NCBI RefSeq assembly: GCF_029906345.1
Contig: NZ_JARYGY010000002.1
Span: forward strand, 339,901-403,900
Direction of reading: 5' to 3'
From: Aquimarina mycalae
Lineage (GTDB): Bacteria > Bacteroidota > Bacteroidia > Flavobacteriales > Flavobacteriaceae
Length of the DNA stretch: 64,000 nucleotides
In this document: piece after piece, positions 46,625 to 55,641 of the stretch
Layout: each line of letters begins with the position of its first letter
Numbering within the stretch: the first letter of the stretch is position 1
The notes under the pieces: model-generated
The model's database searches: none
What the model saw: only the letters and a program-made list of their open reading frames with translations
Told to the model about the DNA's origin: nothing
Program-made: the position numbers and the translations under genes

Positions 46625-47164
46625 TTAATACAACTCTTTTGCCTCACTTAAAGCATAATCACAATCATTTACATTAACATACCAGATCATTTTTACATCA
46701 TCAATATATGTATCACTTTTTTCTACATTAGAATGATCTAAATACACTTGATTCATTTCTCCTGTTGTTCCCAATACAGAATGCCAATAGTGTGATTTTA
46801 TTAATTGTATTTGAGGCGCTCCTCTAGACGGTGCTTGCCCCATAATTCTATCTATTTGAGCAAATACATGTCCTTTACTGATAGTCAAAAACTGAGCTTC
46901 TGCAGTATGTTCTACATTAACAACTAGTTTTAATCCGTCTTTTCTAAATTCATTATATATTCCCCAGCCTACTCTGATTTCACAACCTTGACGAACGGCT
47001 TTTTTTAAATCATCTAAACTACCAGACAAAGCTTTTCCTTCATCATCATTCATATAGATGATTTGCCATCCAATAGGCTTTTTTGTAGTGGCTTCTTCCT
47101 TTTTTCCCATATTGCAAGAAGTCCATAAAACTACAAGAAGTAGTAATACTATATTCCGAATCAT
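46625..47164 (-). CDS. Putative lipoprotein of unknown function
   Basis: A 179-residue protein. The ATG at 47164 gives a lipoprotein signal (IRNIVLLLLVVLWTSC), which supports it against a start 42 bp upstream. The mature part begins KKEEATTKKPIGWQIIYMND and contains LKKAVRQGCEIRVGWGIYNE and SRGAPQIQLIKSHYWHSVLG. I do not recognise a named domain. It stands alone on the minus strand between DUF302 and the leucine-rich lipoprotein. Confidence 0.8.
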   Translation of the reverse strand: MIRNIVLLLLVVLWTSCNMGKKEEATTKKPIGWQIIYMNDDEGKALSGSLDDLKKAVRQGCEIRVGWGIYNEFRKDGLKLVVNVEHTAEAQFLTISKGHVFAQIDRIMGQAPSRGAPQIQLIKSHYWHSVLGTTGEMNQVYLDHSNVEKSDTYIDDVKMIWYVNVNDCDYALSEAKELY

Positions 47165-47335
47165 TAAGTTACTTTTTACTCTAAAGATAATTGAAAACCA
47201 AAACAAATTCTAATTTTGGATAAGATAAACTATGAAAAAAAAAATATTTACTACTAAAACTAAATCCTTTAAAATATTGATTTTAAATGATTTACATTAC
47301 TATAATTCGTCGATTAAATTACGTTAAATTTTATT

Positions 47336-48823
47336 TTACTCTTCGCAAATGTCGTCATCATCCAACTCTATAGTGGTAAAACCATCTCGAAGAGCACAAA
47401 TTTCATTTGGAATATCCGTAATAGGATTCTCTTTGATATTTAGAGTTAACAAATCCCTTAAACCACCTATCTCTATTGGTATTTTCTCTAATAAATTATC
47501 TTGTAAATCAAGCCATCTAAGCTGATACATACCTCCAATTTCTAATGGTATTTCTTGTAATAAGTTATTAGATAAAAACAGAACTCTCAATTCTTTTAAG
47601 TTTCCTATTTCGGGTGGAATTTCTTCCAAATTCAAGCCATCAATACTTAAAGTTTTAAGTTTAGTTAATTTTCCTATACTAGCTGGCAATACTTTCATTC
47701 TTAACCGAAAATCAGCAGGTCCTAGACCAGTTACTCTACCTTCTTCAACAGTAACACCTTGCCAATTACTTACATCTTGTGATTCTATTTCCCACTGTGA
47801 CAACGCATTATTATGTGGAGATTTGGCATGATAAAAATCAATTAAGGCTTCTCTATCACTTCGTAAAGAATTGTCTGTATATACATTTATATTATATTTT
47901 GCTGTCGTTCCATCTTCTGCCGTTACGGTATAATCCAAAATTGTGTTGAAATTTTGAGAAGTTTCAACTTCAGGGTTTACAGTAGCTCCATCAGAAATTG
48001 TAATTCTTGGCACAAGATTATTAAGGTTTGTTCCTTCAGGAAGATTTAATTTTATTTCATTTTTTTCTTCATCTATAATTGCCTCATAGTTTTCTAATAG
48101 ATTGCCTGGGTTATCTTCTAATAAAAACTCAAACTTTAGTATTTCTTTCTCGTCTCTTTGTAATACATTAGAATGTACTGTATACATCGATTTATTTCCA
48201 TTTTCTGCAATAACTTCATAGGCAATTTCATTACTGAAATCTTGTACATCGTTTGGATTTGGGTAAATACTGGCCGTCGAAGCTATTTCTATTTTTGGTA
48301 TGAGTGCAGTAATTTCGGTCCCAGCATCAAATACTAATGAGATTGTTTTAGTGGTTTCATTAATTTCTCCAGTAATATCAGTATCTAATGCAATATTATC
48401 AGATGCTAAAAAACCAAAAGCCTTGATATTTTTATCTGAACTTTTTTCTAATGAAATGATCACTGAATATTTAGCAACTACATCCATATTAGCACTCAAT
48501 TCATAACTTACCTCATTAACAAAATTTCTAGAAAATCCAGAATCAGGAAATATATCGGCTCCTGATGTAATTGTAATCTTTGGTTTTAATCCCAAAAGCG
48601 AAGTGCCTTCAGGCAATGTTGCTGTTATGGTCTTGGTTTCTTCATTAATCTCTGCAGTTATATCAATTTGTAAACTACTATTATCTTCTGCCAAAAATTC
48701 AAAAGATAAAATTTTACCGAAATTTTGCGTTGAATTTTGTGTTTCATCATCATTACTACAACCCAAAAAACATACGATTGTAGCAATAAAAAAAATCCAA
48801 TACTGTAAACTTTGTTTCTCCAT
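47336..48823 (-). CDS. Lipoprotein with three DUF5018-like repeats and leucine-rich repeats
   Basis: A 495-residue predicted surface lipoprotein. The ATG at 48823 gives the signal WIFFIATIVCFLGC with a lipobox; starts further upstream lack one. Three tandem modules of about 90 residues follow (ILSFEFLAEDN, IKAFGFLASDN and ILKFEFLLEDN open them; each has ETKTI or EKNEI and ends with a YxV segment), like DUF5018 repeats. The C-terminal 130 residues contain four leucine-rich repeats (LKELRVLFLSNNLLQEIPLE and similar). It is probably displayed on the outer membrane as a binding protein. Confidence 0.8.
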   Translation of the reverse strand: MEKQSLQYWIFFIATIVCFLGCSNDDETQNSTQNFGKILSFEFLAEDNSSLQIDITAEINEETKTITATLPEGTSLLGLKPKITITSGADIFPDSGFSRNFVNEVSYELSANMDVVAKYSVIISLEKSSDKNIKAFGFLASDNIALDTDITGEINETTKTISLVFDAGTEITALIPKIEIASTASIYPNPNDVQDFSNEIAYEVIAENGNKSMYTVHSNVLQRDEKEILKFEFLLEDNPGNLLENYEAIIDEEKNEIKLNLPEGTNLNNLVPRITISDGATVNPEVETSQNFNTILDYTVTAEDGTTAKYNINVYTDNSLRSDREALIDFYHAKSPHNNALSQWEIESQDVSNWQGVTVEEGRVTGLGPADFRLRMKVLPASIGKLTKLKTLSIDGLNLEEIPPEIGNLKELRVLFLSNNLLQEIPLEIGGMYQLRWLDLQDNLLEKIPIEIGGLRDLLTLNIKENPITDIPNEICALRDGFTTIELDDDDICEE

Positions 48824-49054
48824 AAATACCTGTGTGTTAAGTGATGAACTCATAATCATCAATTTTTTCGCGAATGTAGATGCTTCTCCTCTTTCGCTGA
48901 CACATGATTTTATAATCGGAGTAAAACAAAGCATAAATACCAGATTTCCATTTATACCTGGTATTTAGCCTTTTTTTCTGTTGGTGGTTTTTAAACGGGA
49001 TTCTTAAGAAATACCTAACGTATCCTACATAAATATTGTTAATTTAAAATGCTA

Positions 49055-51790
49055 CTATAAGTTGTATTTTACACTGAATATCCAATATCTTGGTTGTATC
49101 ACATAACTAGAAGTACTATTAAACAATTCACTAAAACTATCTCTGTTAATGCTTTCGGTATCTAGAAGATTAGTCACCGAAAACTTATATTCCCACTTAC
49201 TATCTGGTTTCTGATAAAACACTTCTGCATCCCAAAAACTATATTCATTTAATGTAGTTTCTGTATCTCTATAATTATAATAGCTATACGATGATTTTAA
49301 TAAAAACCCTTTAGCAAATGCCCAGTCTAATCTTGCAAAAGGACGACTTGTATAAAAAGTGCTTTCTGCGCCATTATTGTCATAATCGTTGACAGTAATA
49401 CTATATCCAACATCGAAATTTGGTCCTTTCTTAAAATTTGTAGATAATTCTGCTCTATAAGTTTGTGTAAAACTAATACTCTCACTTGGTAAGGTGTTCA
49501 CAATATTATTAAAACTAGACCAGCTTAAATTTGCATTGAGTGTTCCTTTAATCTTACCAAAAGTTCTTGTAAAATTTCCATTAGCAGAAAGTACTTGATC
49601 AGCAAGGTTAGAATTAATAGGAGTGTTTACCCTATTAATACCATTTATGATACTTGTATTTTTAATCGGGTTTCTTCTATTTGTATAGCTCAGTCGCGCA
49701 AAAATATTAGTGTAATTAAACATATTAAAGCTAAAATAATTTAATGAGTAATTATCATACAGAGCTCCTTCCAGATTACGATTTCCTTGCGATAAAGAAT
49801 TATAGTTATTAAACACATACCCTTCTGCAAGCCTATTTATATCTGTATAATTAGCTGTTATCGAATAATTAAAACGTAAGCTTTCGCTTTTCTTAAATTG
49901 CACCAATGCGAAAAAATCTGGTAACACCTGCCATTCATTTTGACCTACTGTTGTTCCTAACTGCCTATCTTTAAGATCATAGTTATGAATACTAACTCCT
50001 GGATTGAATGTGAAAATCCCTGTGATGAATTTATAATGTAGTCCTGCGTAGACGTCGTTAAAATTAAATGTTACATCATTATTAAATTCTGAGGATTCGA
50101 AGCTATTCTCGGTACCGTTATCCAAAATTTGAAAAATATCTGAATTGAAATTTTGAGTACTTAAGGTAGTTCCGAATGTGAAATTAAGATTACTCTTTTT
50201 ATTCAAAACATAATAGTAATCCAACTTTGCATCTAGTTTATTTGTTTTTACATTTTTTCGCTGGTTGATATTATATCTTTCAGAGTCTTGTAAAGGATCA
50301 AAAGTATCAGAGTCTGGATCTATTGGATCATTAATTTGGGTAAATACACCTCTAAATGGTATTTCTGCTCTTATTGCATTATAAAAAGGATCTTCTTCCT
50401 GAAACAAATGCTGCGCTTCAAAAGAGAATATATTTTTAGCATTAAGTGTGTAATACGCATTCATATTCTGCTGCACAGAAAAAGGAGTATTTTCTAATCT
50501 TTCATTAATATCTTCAGAAATAGCACCTCTTACAGAAAGAAAGGTATCATCTTCTTCTTGTTTAGAAAGTTTCCCAAAAGCATCATAATCTAATCTGAAA
50601 TCATTATTAGGTCTGTAACTGGCACTTAGCTTTAACAATCCCAATGTACTTCGTTGTTCTGTATTGTCAAACGTCTCTTCTATAGTATTATCGGTGGGAT
50701 CTGGTGTATCATCGATATAGGTTCTTCTGGTAGTCGTAATAAGATCTGTTTTGGTGTTACTGATGATTCCATACCCACTAATATCCAGTGTTTTACTAGC
50801 AGCCATACTAAAATTAGCAGCTCCAAATTTTGTATTGATCTCATTGGCCCGATTGTTTTGTAACACTGCAAATGCCAAATCATCAGTAGTGATATTAAAT
50901 GATGTACCTCCTCTTCCTAAGTTTCTAAAACCTCCAGTGAAATTAAAATAATCTCTTCGGGTAAAAGGTACTTCTCCAATATCATTAAAATCCGTTAAAA
51001 TATTGATACTATATTTTGGATTATAGTAAAACAATTTAGGTTTCACCAAGTAACGTTCTGTCTCACCTACTCCCGCACCTACTGTTACATCACCAAACCA
51101 AAAATTCTTTTTACCTTCTTTTAATTTGATATTAATAGCAACTTGATCTTGATTATTCCTCAAACCTCGCATCTGACCAACATCCTCATAATTTCTTAAT
51201 ACCTCTACCTTATCTAAGGCATCTGCCGGAATATTTTTGGTCGCTAATTTAGAATCTCCATCAAAAAAGTCCTTCCCTTCTACCATGACTTTAGAGACTG
51301 TTTTACCTTCTACTTCAATCTCACCATCGTCATTCACTTCAATTCCTGGTAATTTTTCTAATACATCTCCAAGTTTTTTCTCACTACCATTAGTAAATGA
51401 ATCTGTATTATACACCAAGGTATCTCCTTTCACAACTACAGGCATTTCATATACGATCTCTACTTCATCAAGGCTATTTTCTGATGTCATCGTAAAATCT
51501 GCTGTAATGTCTGCATCCTTAGTAGTAATGGTTTTATCTTCTGCTGAAAGCCCTATAAAACTAACCTTAAGTAAATAAGTTTCATTTACGGGAACCGATA
51601 TCTTATATCTTCCTTTATCGTTAGTAATACCATATGCTGTCATAGCATTATCGGCTTTTTTATAAGCAATTACATTTGCCATTTCTAATGGATTTCCTAA
51701 AGAATCTTTTACAAATCCAGTAATCTGAACTTTCTGCGCAGATATAGTTATCCCTATCAGGAAAACAAGATATACTATTTTTTTTGTCAT
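49055..51790 (-). CDS. Outer-membrane beta-barrel (TonB receptor-like) protein with CarboxypepD_reg domain
   Basis: A 911-residue exported protein. The signal is IVYLVFLIGITISAQ; residues about 20-100 form a CarboxypepD_reg-like domain (VQITGFVKDSLGNPLEMANV). A plug region follows (LGDVLEKLPGIEVNDDGEI, VMVEGKDFFDGDSKLATKNI), then a long barrel rich in aromatic strands with the terminal strand YWIFSVKYNL. Proteins of this subgroup are regularly found next to GLPGLI-family genes, as here (26 bp downstream of one). Substrate unknown; classical TonB-box function is uncertain. Confidence 0.88.
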   Translation of the reverse strand: MTKKIVYLVFLIGITISAQKVQITGFVKDSLGNPLEMANVIAYKKADNAMTAYGITNDKGRYKISVPVNETYLLKVSFIGLSAEDKTITTKDADITADFTMTSENSLDEVEIVYEMPVVVKGDTLVYNTDSFTNGSEKKLGDVLEKLPGIEVNDDGEIEVEGKTVSKVMVEGKDFFDGDSKLATKNIPADALDKVEVLRNYEDVGQMRGLRNNQDQVAINIKLKEGKKNFWFGDVTVGAGVGETERYLVKPKLFYYNPKYSINILTDFNDIGEVPFTRRDYFNFTGGFRNLGRGGTSFNITTDDLAFAVLQNNRANEINTKFGAANFSMAASKTLDISGYGIISNTKTDLITTTRRTYIDDTPDPTDNTIEETFDNTEQRSTLGLLKLSASYRPNNDFRLDYDAFGKLSKQEEDDTFLSVRGAISEDINERLENTPFSVQQNMNAYYTLNAKNIFSFEAQHLFQEEDPFYNAIRAEIPFRGVFTQINDPIDPDSDTFDPLQDSERYNINQRKNVKTNKLDAKLDYYYVLNKKSNLNFTFGTTLSTQNFNSDIFQILDNGTENSFESSEFNNDVTFNFNDVYAGLHYKFITGIFTFNPGVSIHNYDLKDRQLGTTVGQNEWQVLPDFFALVQFKKSESLRFNYSITANYTDINRLAEGYVFNNYNSLSQGNRNLEGALYDNYSLNYFSFNMFNYTNIFARLSYTNRRNPIKNTSIINGINRVNTPINSNLADQVLSANGNFTRTFGKIKGTLNANLSWSSFNNIVNTLPSESISFTQTYRAELSTNFKKGPNFDVGYSITVNDYDNNGAESTFYTSRPFARLDWAFAKGFLLKSSYSYYNYRDTETTLNEYSFWDAEVFYQKPDSKWEYKFSVTNLLDTESINRDSFSELFNSTSSYVIQPRYWIFSVKYNL

Positions 51791-51816
51791 TTTTGATTGA
51801 TTTTCTTCTAAAGAAT

Positions 51817-52698
51817 TTAATTTCTCCTTCCTCCTCCAAAACCACCTCTTCCTCGTCGTTGTGTACTGAATTGTTCGATCATTTCTTCTACTTTCTTTTT
51901 TGTGATTTCATCGAACTCAGCTTGAGATAATTCTTTTCCTTTTGTTGGTGCTTTAATCTCTTCTTTTTCTTTAGTATTAAGTATTATTTTATTGCATAAT
52001 AATGTAGTTCTTCCTTCTTGAACTTCTAAAATTAAACCAGGTAATCCCCAATAGGATCCAGGTCCTTGATTTACAGGTATCTCAGGCGTATACCAAGCAA
52101 TTACCTCTATTTCTTTTGGTGTTTCTGATTCTTCAGGCGTGTTTTTTTGATTTGCTTGATCACCTTCACCTTTTTCTCTTTGATCTCTTTGTTGTCTTGC
52201 TTTTCTTCTCATCGCTCTCCAATCCATGATCTCATTTACTTTTTTCGTAGTGGTTGCTTTAAAACATGTATAGTTTCCTATTTTCTTAGTTTCATTTACC
52301 AAAGTCCAATTGTAAGTAGGTAAAGAATCTTTGATCAAAAAGTTTTTTCCATAAAATTCTCGTTGATCATAATACGTCTCTTCTTTAATATTTTTGTAAT
52401 AATTATTAGATGTAAATCCAGAAAGCATCGCTCCCCATCTACCACTTCCTCCAGTTGTTTCTAATTGTGCTTCTTCTTTATAGGTAGCAGCATTTTTATC
52501 AAAAGTGAGAATAAATGTTTTTTCAAAGGCAGATTTCATTCGATCTGCGATTGCTTTTTTTTGGTCTTCAGACAGCTGTCTTCCTCCAAAATTCATATCC
52601 ATTCCTGTTTTACTGAAATAATAGGCTTTTCCCTGAAAATCCTGAGCGGTGATCAAAAAAGTGGTAAGCATACTTACCAGTGTAATTAAAGTCTTCAT
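51817..52698 (-). CDS. GLPGLI family protein
   Basis: A 293-residue secreted protein: signal KTLITLVSMLTTFLITAQ and the family motif SYWGLPGLILEVQEG at about residue 218. A basic, Gln/Glu-rich stretch of some 40 residues precedes it (RRKARQQRDQREKGEGDQAN). The C terminus ends RRGRGGFGGGRRN, unusually glycine/arginine-rich. GLPGLI proteins are Bacteroidota-specific with unknown function. It is a paralog of the gene at 53973, with the retropepsin-like gene between them. Confidence 0.92.
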   Translation of the reverse strand: MKTLITLVSMLTTFLITAQDFQGKAYYFSKTGMDMNFGGRQLSEDQKKAIADRMKSAFEKTFILTFDKNAATYKEEAQLETTGGSGRWGAMLSGFTSNNYYKNIKEETYYDQREFYGKNFLIKDSLPTYNWTLVNETKKIGNYTCFKATTTKKVNEIMDWRAMRRKARQQRDQREKGEGDQANQKNTPEESETPKEIEVIAWYTPEIPVNQGPGSYWGLPGLILEVQEGRTTLLCNKIILNTKEKEEIKAPTKGKELSQAEFDEITKKKVEEMIEQFSTQRRGRGGFGGGRRN

Positions 52699-52790
52699 TT
52701 TAGGCAGTTTTAAAATACTTAGACTTTAATATTACAACACGGTTTAATAGACAAAAGTTAATTATATCCCAAAAAAACAGCTCTCAAATT

Positions 52791-53954
52791 TTAAATCAAT
52801 CGCTTTAATAAGATGACCACCTGATTGACTTTTCCCGAAGTATCTTTTACTTTTATCTTAACTTCTTTTTGTTCTTCCTTAAGATACTTTCTCCATATAT
52901 TAAGTTCATTACCATCATAATTATCTACGTTTATCAATTCATCTCCTTCTCTAATACCTTTTTGATACGCCTGACTATCTTTTAAAACATAGCTAACTAG
53001 AATTTTATCGTCTACTTTCTCAATACCTAATCCACTCATCGGAAAATCAAATGCAGTATCAAATTTTGAATTAGGTTTTACAAAAAGTAATTTGTTTTTA
53101 TAATCTAATACCATATCAAACCGATTGATAATTTGTGCTCCAAGAATTCCTGCGTATTTATTAGAACCTGAAACTCCTTCTTTTCCTTCAGAAATATCAA
53201 CTGGTAAATCATCAAATTCAAAACCATTAAATCTGAGTTTTTCAATCGTACCTTTGGTATATGTTGTTGATTTATTAAGTCCTCTTGCCTTGCCTATAAC
53301 TGTTTTGCCTGACTTATTTTTGAGATCATTTTTTAATGCATAAGGAGTATTAAACAACAAGGTCATATTTGCTCCGCTATCGAATAAAAAATTTCCTGTA
53401 CGAGTACTGCCATCTCTTAAGGTGAATGTAAGATCAATTTGAGGAATTGGAATACCATCAAATTTTAAAGGAATCTGAACATAATCATCTAATCCAGTGA
53501 TTTCTTCATCCTTATCATATAAAGTAATCATGTTGTTCTCAAAATCAAAGCGAGTACTATATTGTTTTAAGATATCATACCCTATTATCCCTTCAATTTT
53601 TCTTCCTGATCTCTCTGAAAGTTTTTGCAGATCAACAAGTACTAAATTAGAATTATTGAGTGCCAAAGAACCTACTCTGATGGTTTGATTTAATGCAATA
53701 TTATATGTTTCTGATCCATTAGCTCCTTGTGCTACTTGAGAATAATTAGATGTAACACCCAGTCTTTTGGCAACTGCACTGTCTAAAACTCCGGTAGATG
53801 CACCTGTATCAAACACAAAATTCAATGATTCTTTTGTATTATTAATTTTGACCTTAATAAATACTAACTGATCTTCTTCAAAAGGGATGGTCTCTACCTG
53901 AGCTTTAGCAGCAATGGCTATGAAAATAAATAGTGTAAATAATATTCTGTTCAT
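52791..53954 (-). CDS. Retropepsin-like aspartyl protease with PDZ domain
   Basis: A 387-residue exported protein (signal ILFTLFIFIAIAAKAQ). Two aspartic protease half-sites lie in one chain: FVFDTGASTGVLD (about residue 48) and NFLFDSGANMTLLF (about residue 190). A PDZ-like domain follows at about 305-385 (YQKGIREGDELINVDNYDG). A single-chain pseudodimer with DTG/DSG is known in bacterial aspartyl proteases. The position between two GLPGLI genes suggests action on or with them, which is inference. 18 bp separates it from the upstream GLPGLI gene. Confidence 0.9.
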   Translation of the reverse strand: MNRILFTLFIFIAIAAKAQVETIPFEEDQLVFIKVKINNTKESLNFVFDTGASTGVLDSAVAKRLGVTSNYSQVAQGANGSETYNIALNQTIRVGSLALNNSNLVLVDLQKLSERSGRKIEGIIGYDILKQYSTRFDFENNMITLYDKDEEITGLDDYVQIPLKFDGIPIPQIDLTFTLRDGSTRTGNFLFDSGANMTLLFNTPYALKNDLKNKSGKTVIGKARGLNKSTTYTKGTIEKLRFNGFEFDDLPVDISEGKEGVSGSNKYAGILGAQIINRFDMVLDYKNKLLFVKPNSKFDTAFDFPMSGLGIEKVDDKILVSYVLKDSQAYQKGIREGDELINVDNYDGNELNIWRKYLKEEQKEVKIKVKDTSGKVNQVVILLKRLI

Positions 53955-53972
53955 TTTGATTGATTGTAAGAT

Positions 53973-54785
53973 TTATCCTCCTATTCTTATATGCATTCCA
54001 TCTCCGTTACTTCTCGTTGATCTTCTATCCTCCATTTCTTTCATTTTTTTCTGCATAATTTCTTCGAATTTGCTTTCTGTTATCGTCTTGCCTTTAGTTG
54101 GTTCTGCAATAGTTACTTTTTTCTTAGGATTCAATACTATTTTGTTACAAAGCATCGTCTGATCTCCATCATTTACCTCCAAAATTAATCCTGGTAATCC
54201 CCAATATATGGATGGCCCATTATTTACTGGAATTTCTGGAGTGTACCAAGCAGTCACAGTAATTTCTTCTTCAGACGGCTCTATATCTTCTTCGCCATTA
54301 TGTGAAAAATTTTGCAATCGCTGAATAGTTCGTTTGGTTGTTGCTTTATAACAGGTATAATTTCCAATTTTTTTGGTTTCATTTTCTAATTTCCAGTTAA
54401 AATGTGTAAGGGTATCTTTTACTAAAAACATTTTACTAAACAAATCTCGTTGCGCACTAAATCGTTCTTCTTTACTATTTTTATATAATATATCTGAAGA
54501 TCCAGATCCTGCAATCACCACTCTAATTCCAGCTGGTTGCGGAGCTCCAAGACTTTCTTCCTCTTTATACACTGATTCTGTTTTGTTAAATCGCAATATA
54601 TATTCCTTCTGAAATTGCTTTTTCATCATTTCCTGAATTTGCTTTTGCATATCAGAATTCACCTGTGTGCTATCTAATTTTATGTCAAATTTTCTATTTG
54701 TCTTATAGGTAGCAGTTCCTTGAAAATCTTGAGCTGTTACAAACTGTACCAAGAATAATACTATTAATACTACAAGTCTTATCAT
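53973..54785 (-). CDS. GLPGLI family protein
   Basis: A 270-residue secreted protein (signal IRLVVLIVLFLVQFVTAQ). The motif IYWGLPGLILEVNDG is at about residue 204, with IGNYTCYKATTKRTIQRLQ before it and KGKTITESKFEEIMQKKMKE near the end, as in its paralog. The C terminus is shorter and lacks the Gly/Arg tail. It starts 6 bp after the TlpA-like gene, so they are on one message. Confidence 0.93.
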   Translation of the reverse strand: MIRLVVLIVLFLVQFVTAQDFQGTATYKTNRKFDIKLDSTQVNSDMQKQIQEMMKKQFQKEYILRFNKTESVYKEEESLGAPQPAGIRVVIAGSGSSDILYKNSKEERFSAQRDLFSKMFLVKDTLTHFNWKLENETKKIGNYTCYKATTKRTIQRLQNFSHNGEEDIEPSEEEITVTAWYTPEIPVNNGPSIYWGLPGLILEVNDGDQTMLCNKIVLNPKKKVTIAEPTKGKTITESKFEEIMQKKMKEMEDRRSTRSNGDGMHIRIGG

Positions 54786-54791
54786 GATTGT

Positions 54792-55514
54792 TTATTTTAA
54801 AAGTTTAGTTAATTTATTTTTTAATGCTGTGGCTTCTCCCATTATTAACTCTCCATCTTCTCCTTGGATATATGCAATCCCCGATTCTATGCTTTTTATC
54901 AACCCATTTTGATCAAGAATTATATTCTTTGGAAAATCATTCATTTCTAGAGCATCCGTATATTCTTTTGCATCCACAACTTGCTTAAAATCAAAATCAT
55001 GTTTTTTTAAGAATTTTTCTACTTTCTCTTTGGATTCAAAAGTAACAGCAACAAAATTCACACGATTCCCAAAATGTTCCTTTAATTTATTTAACTCAGG
55101 CATTTCATCAATACAAGGTTTGCAACTTGTAAACCAAAAATTCAGTAAGGTGGGTTTTCCTTTTAGTTCACTAATGCTAATTTGATCTCCATCTAAACTC
55201 ACTAAAGTAGATTCCAGCATTGACTTTCCTTTAAGTGATTCTAGTTTTGTTTTTGTTTTTTTCCTTCCGCTTAAGTCTACATGAAACCCAAAATCATGTA
55301 TGATTGAATCTTGTTTTACTTCAGTATCTTTGATATCAACATCCACAACTATCGTTTTGTTTCCTTTACTAAATTTTTCATATAACTTTTGTTGTTGCTC
55401 TTTTACTACTTCTTCTGAAATTATATTTCCATCAGAACCTCTATAATACACATCTTGTGCATTAACAGTATATATTGTTATTACAGATATTAGAAGAGCG
55501 GTTAATGTTTTCAT
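54792..55514 (-). CDS. TlpA-like periplasmic thiol-disulfide oxidoreductase
   Basis: A 240-residue exported protein (signal KTLTALLISVITIYTVNAQ). A DUF-like N-terminal 90 residues is followed by a thioredoxin fold with FTSCKPCIDEMPELNKL (CKPC) and the cis-Pro segment near the end (DFPKNIILD). It is a reductase for periplasmic cysteines, perhaps of the cluster's own products. It is the first gene of the minus-strand envelope run and is divergent from the two-component system. Confidence 0.9.
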   Translation of the reverse strand: MKTLTALLISVITIYTVNAQDVYYRGSDGNIISEEVVKEQQQKLYEKFSKGNKTIVVDVDIKDTEVKQDSIIHDFGFHVDLSGRKKTKTKLESLKGKSMLESTLVSLDGDQISISELKGKPTLLNFWFTSCKPCIDEMPELNKLKEHFGNRVNFVAVTFESKEKVEKFLKKHDFDFKQVVDAKEYTDALEMNDFPKNIILDQNGLIKSIESGIAYIQGEDGELIMGEATALKNKLTKLLK

Positions 55515-55575
55515 GTTGTTTTGATTTTATGTGATTAATACACCACAAAGATGAGCACTGAATGCTAACTATACC

Positions 55576-55605
55576 GTTAACCAATGTTAACGAGTGTTAA
55601 CCGAT
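55576..55605. promoter_or_regulatory. Three direct repeats GTTAACnnnT, 10-bp phased
   Basis: GTTAACCAAT, GTTAACGAGT and GTTAACCGAT follow each other without gap at 55576, 55586 and 55596. A related GCTAAC lies at 55564. Direct repeats with one-turn spacing are the usual binding sites of OmpR/PhoB response regulators. It sits in the 127-bp divergent region between the tlpA-GLPGLI genes and the histidine kinase/OmpR regulator genes. Confidence 0.7.
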
Positions 55606-55641
55606 TCGGTTTATATCATTTAAGAAACCTATTTTTGACAT

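Noticed and set aside
48603..48968. A 121-codon open frame antisense to the DUF5018-like lipoprotein
   Set aside because: It mirrors the coding strand of a well-supported gene, has no recognisable product and runs across its signal-peptide region.
55630..55637. TATTTTTG matching the -7 consensus in front of the histidine kinase
   Set aside because: It ends only 5 bp before the start codon, which would leave almost no leader; in such T-rich DNA the match is probably chance.
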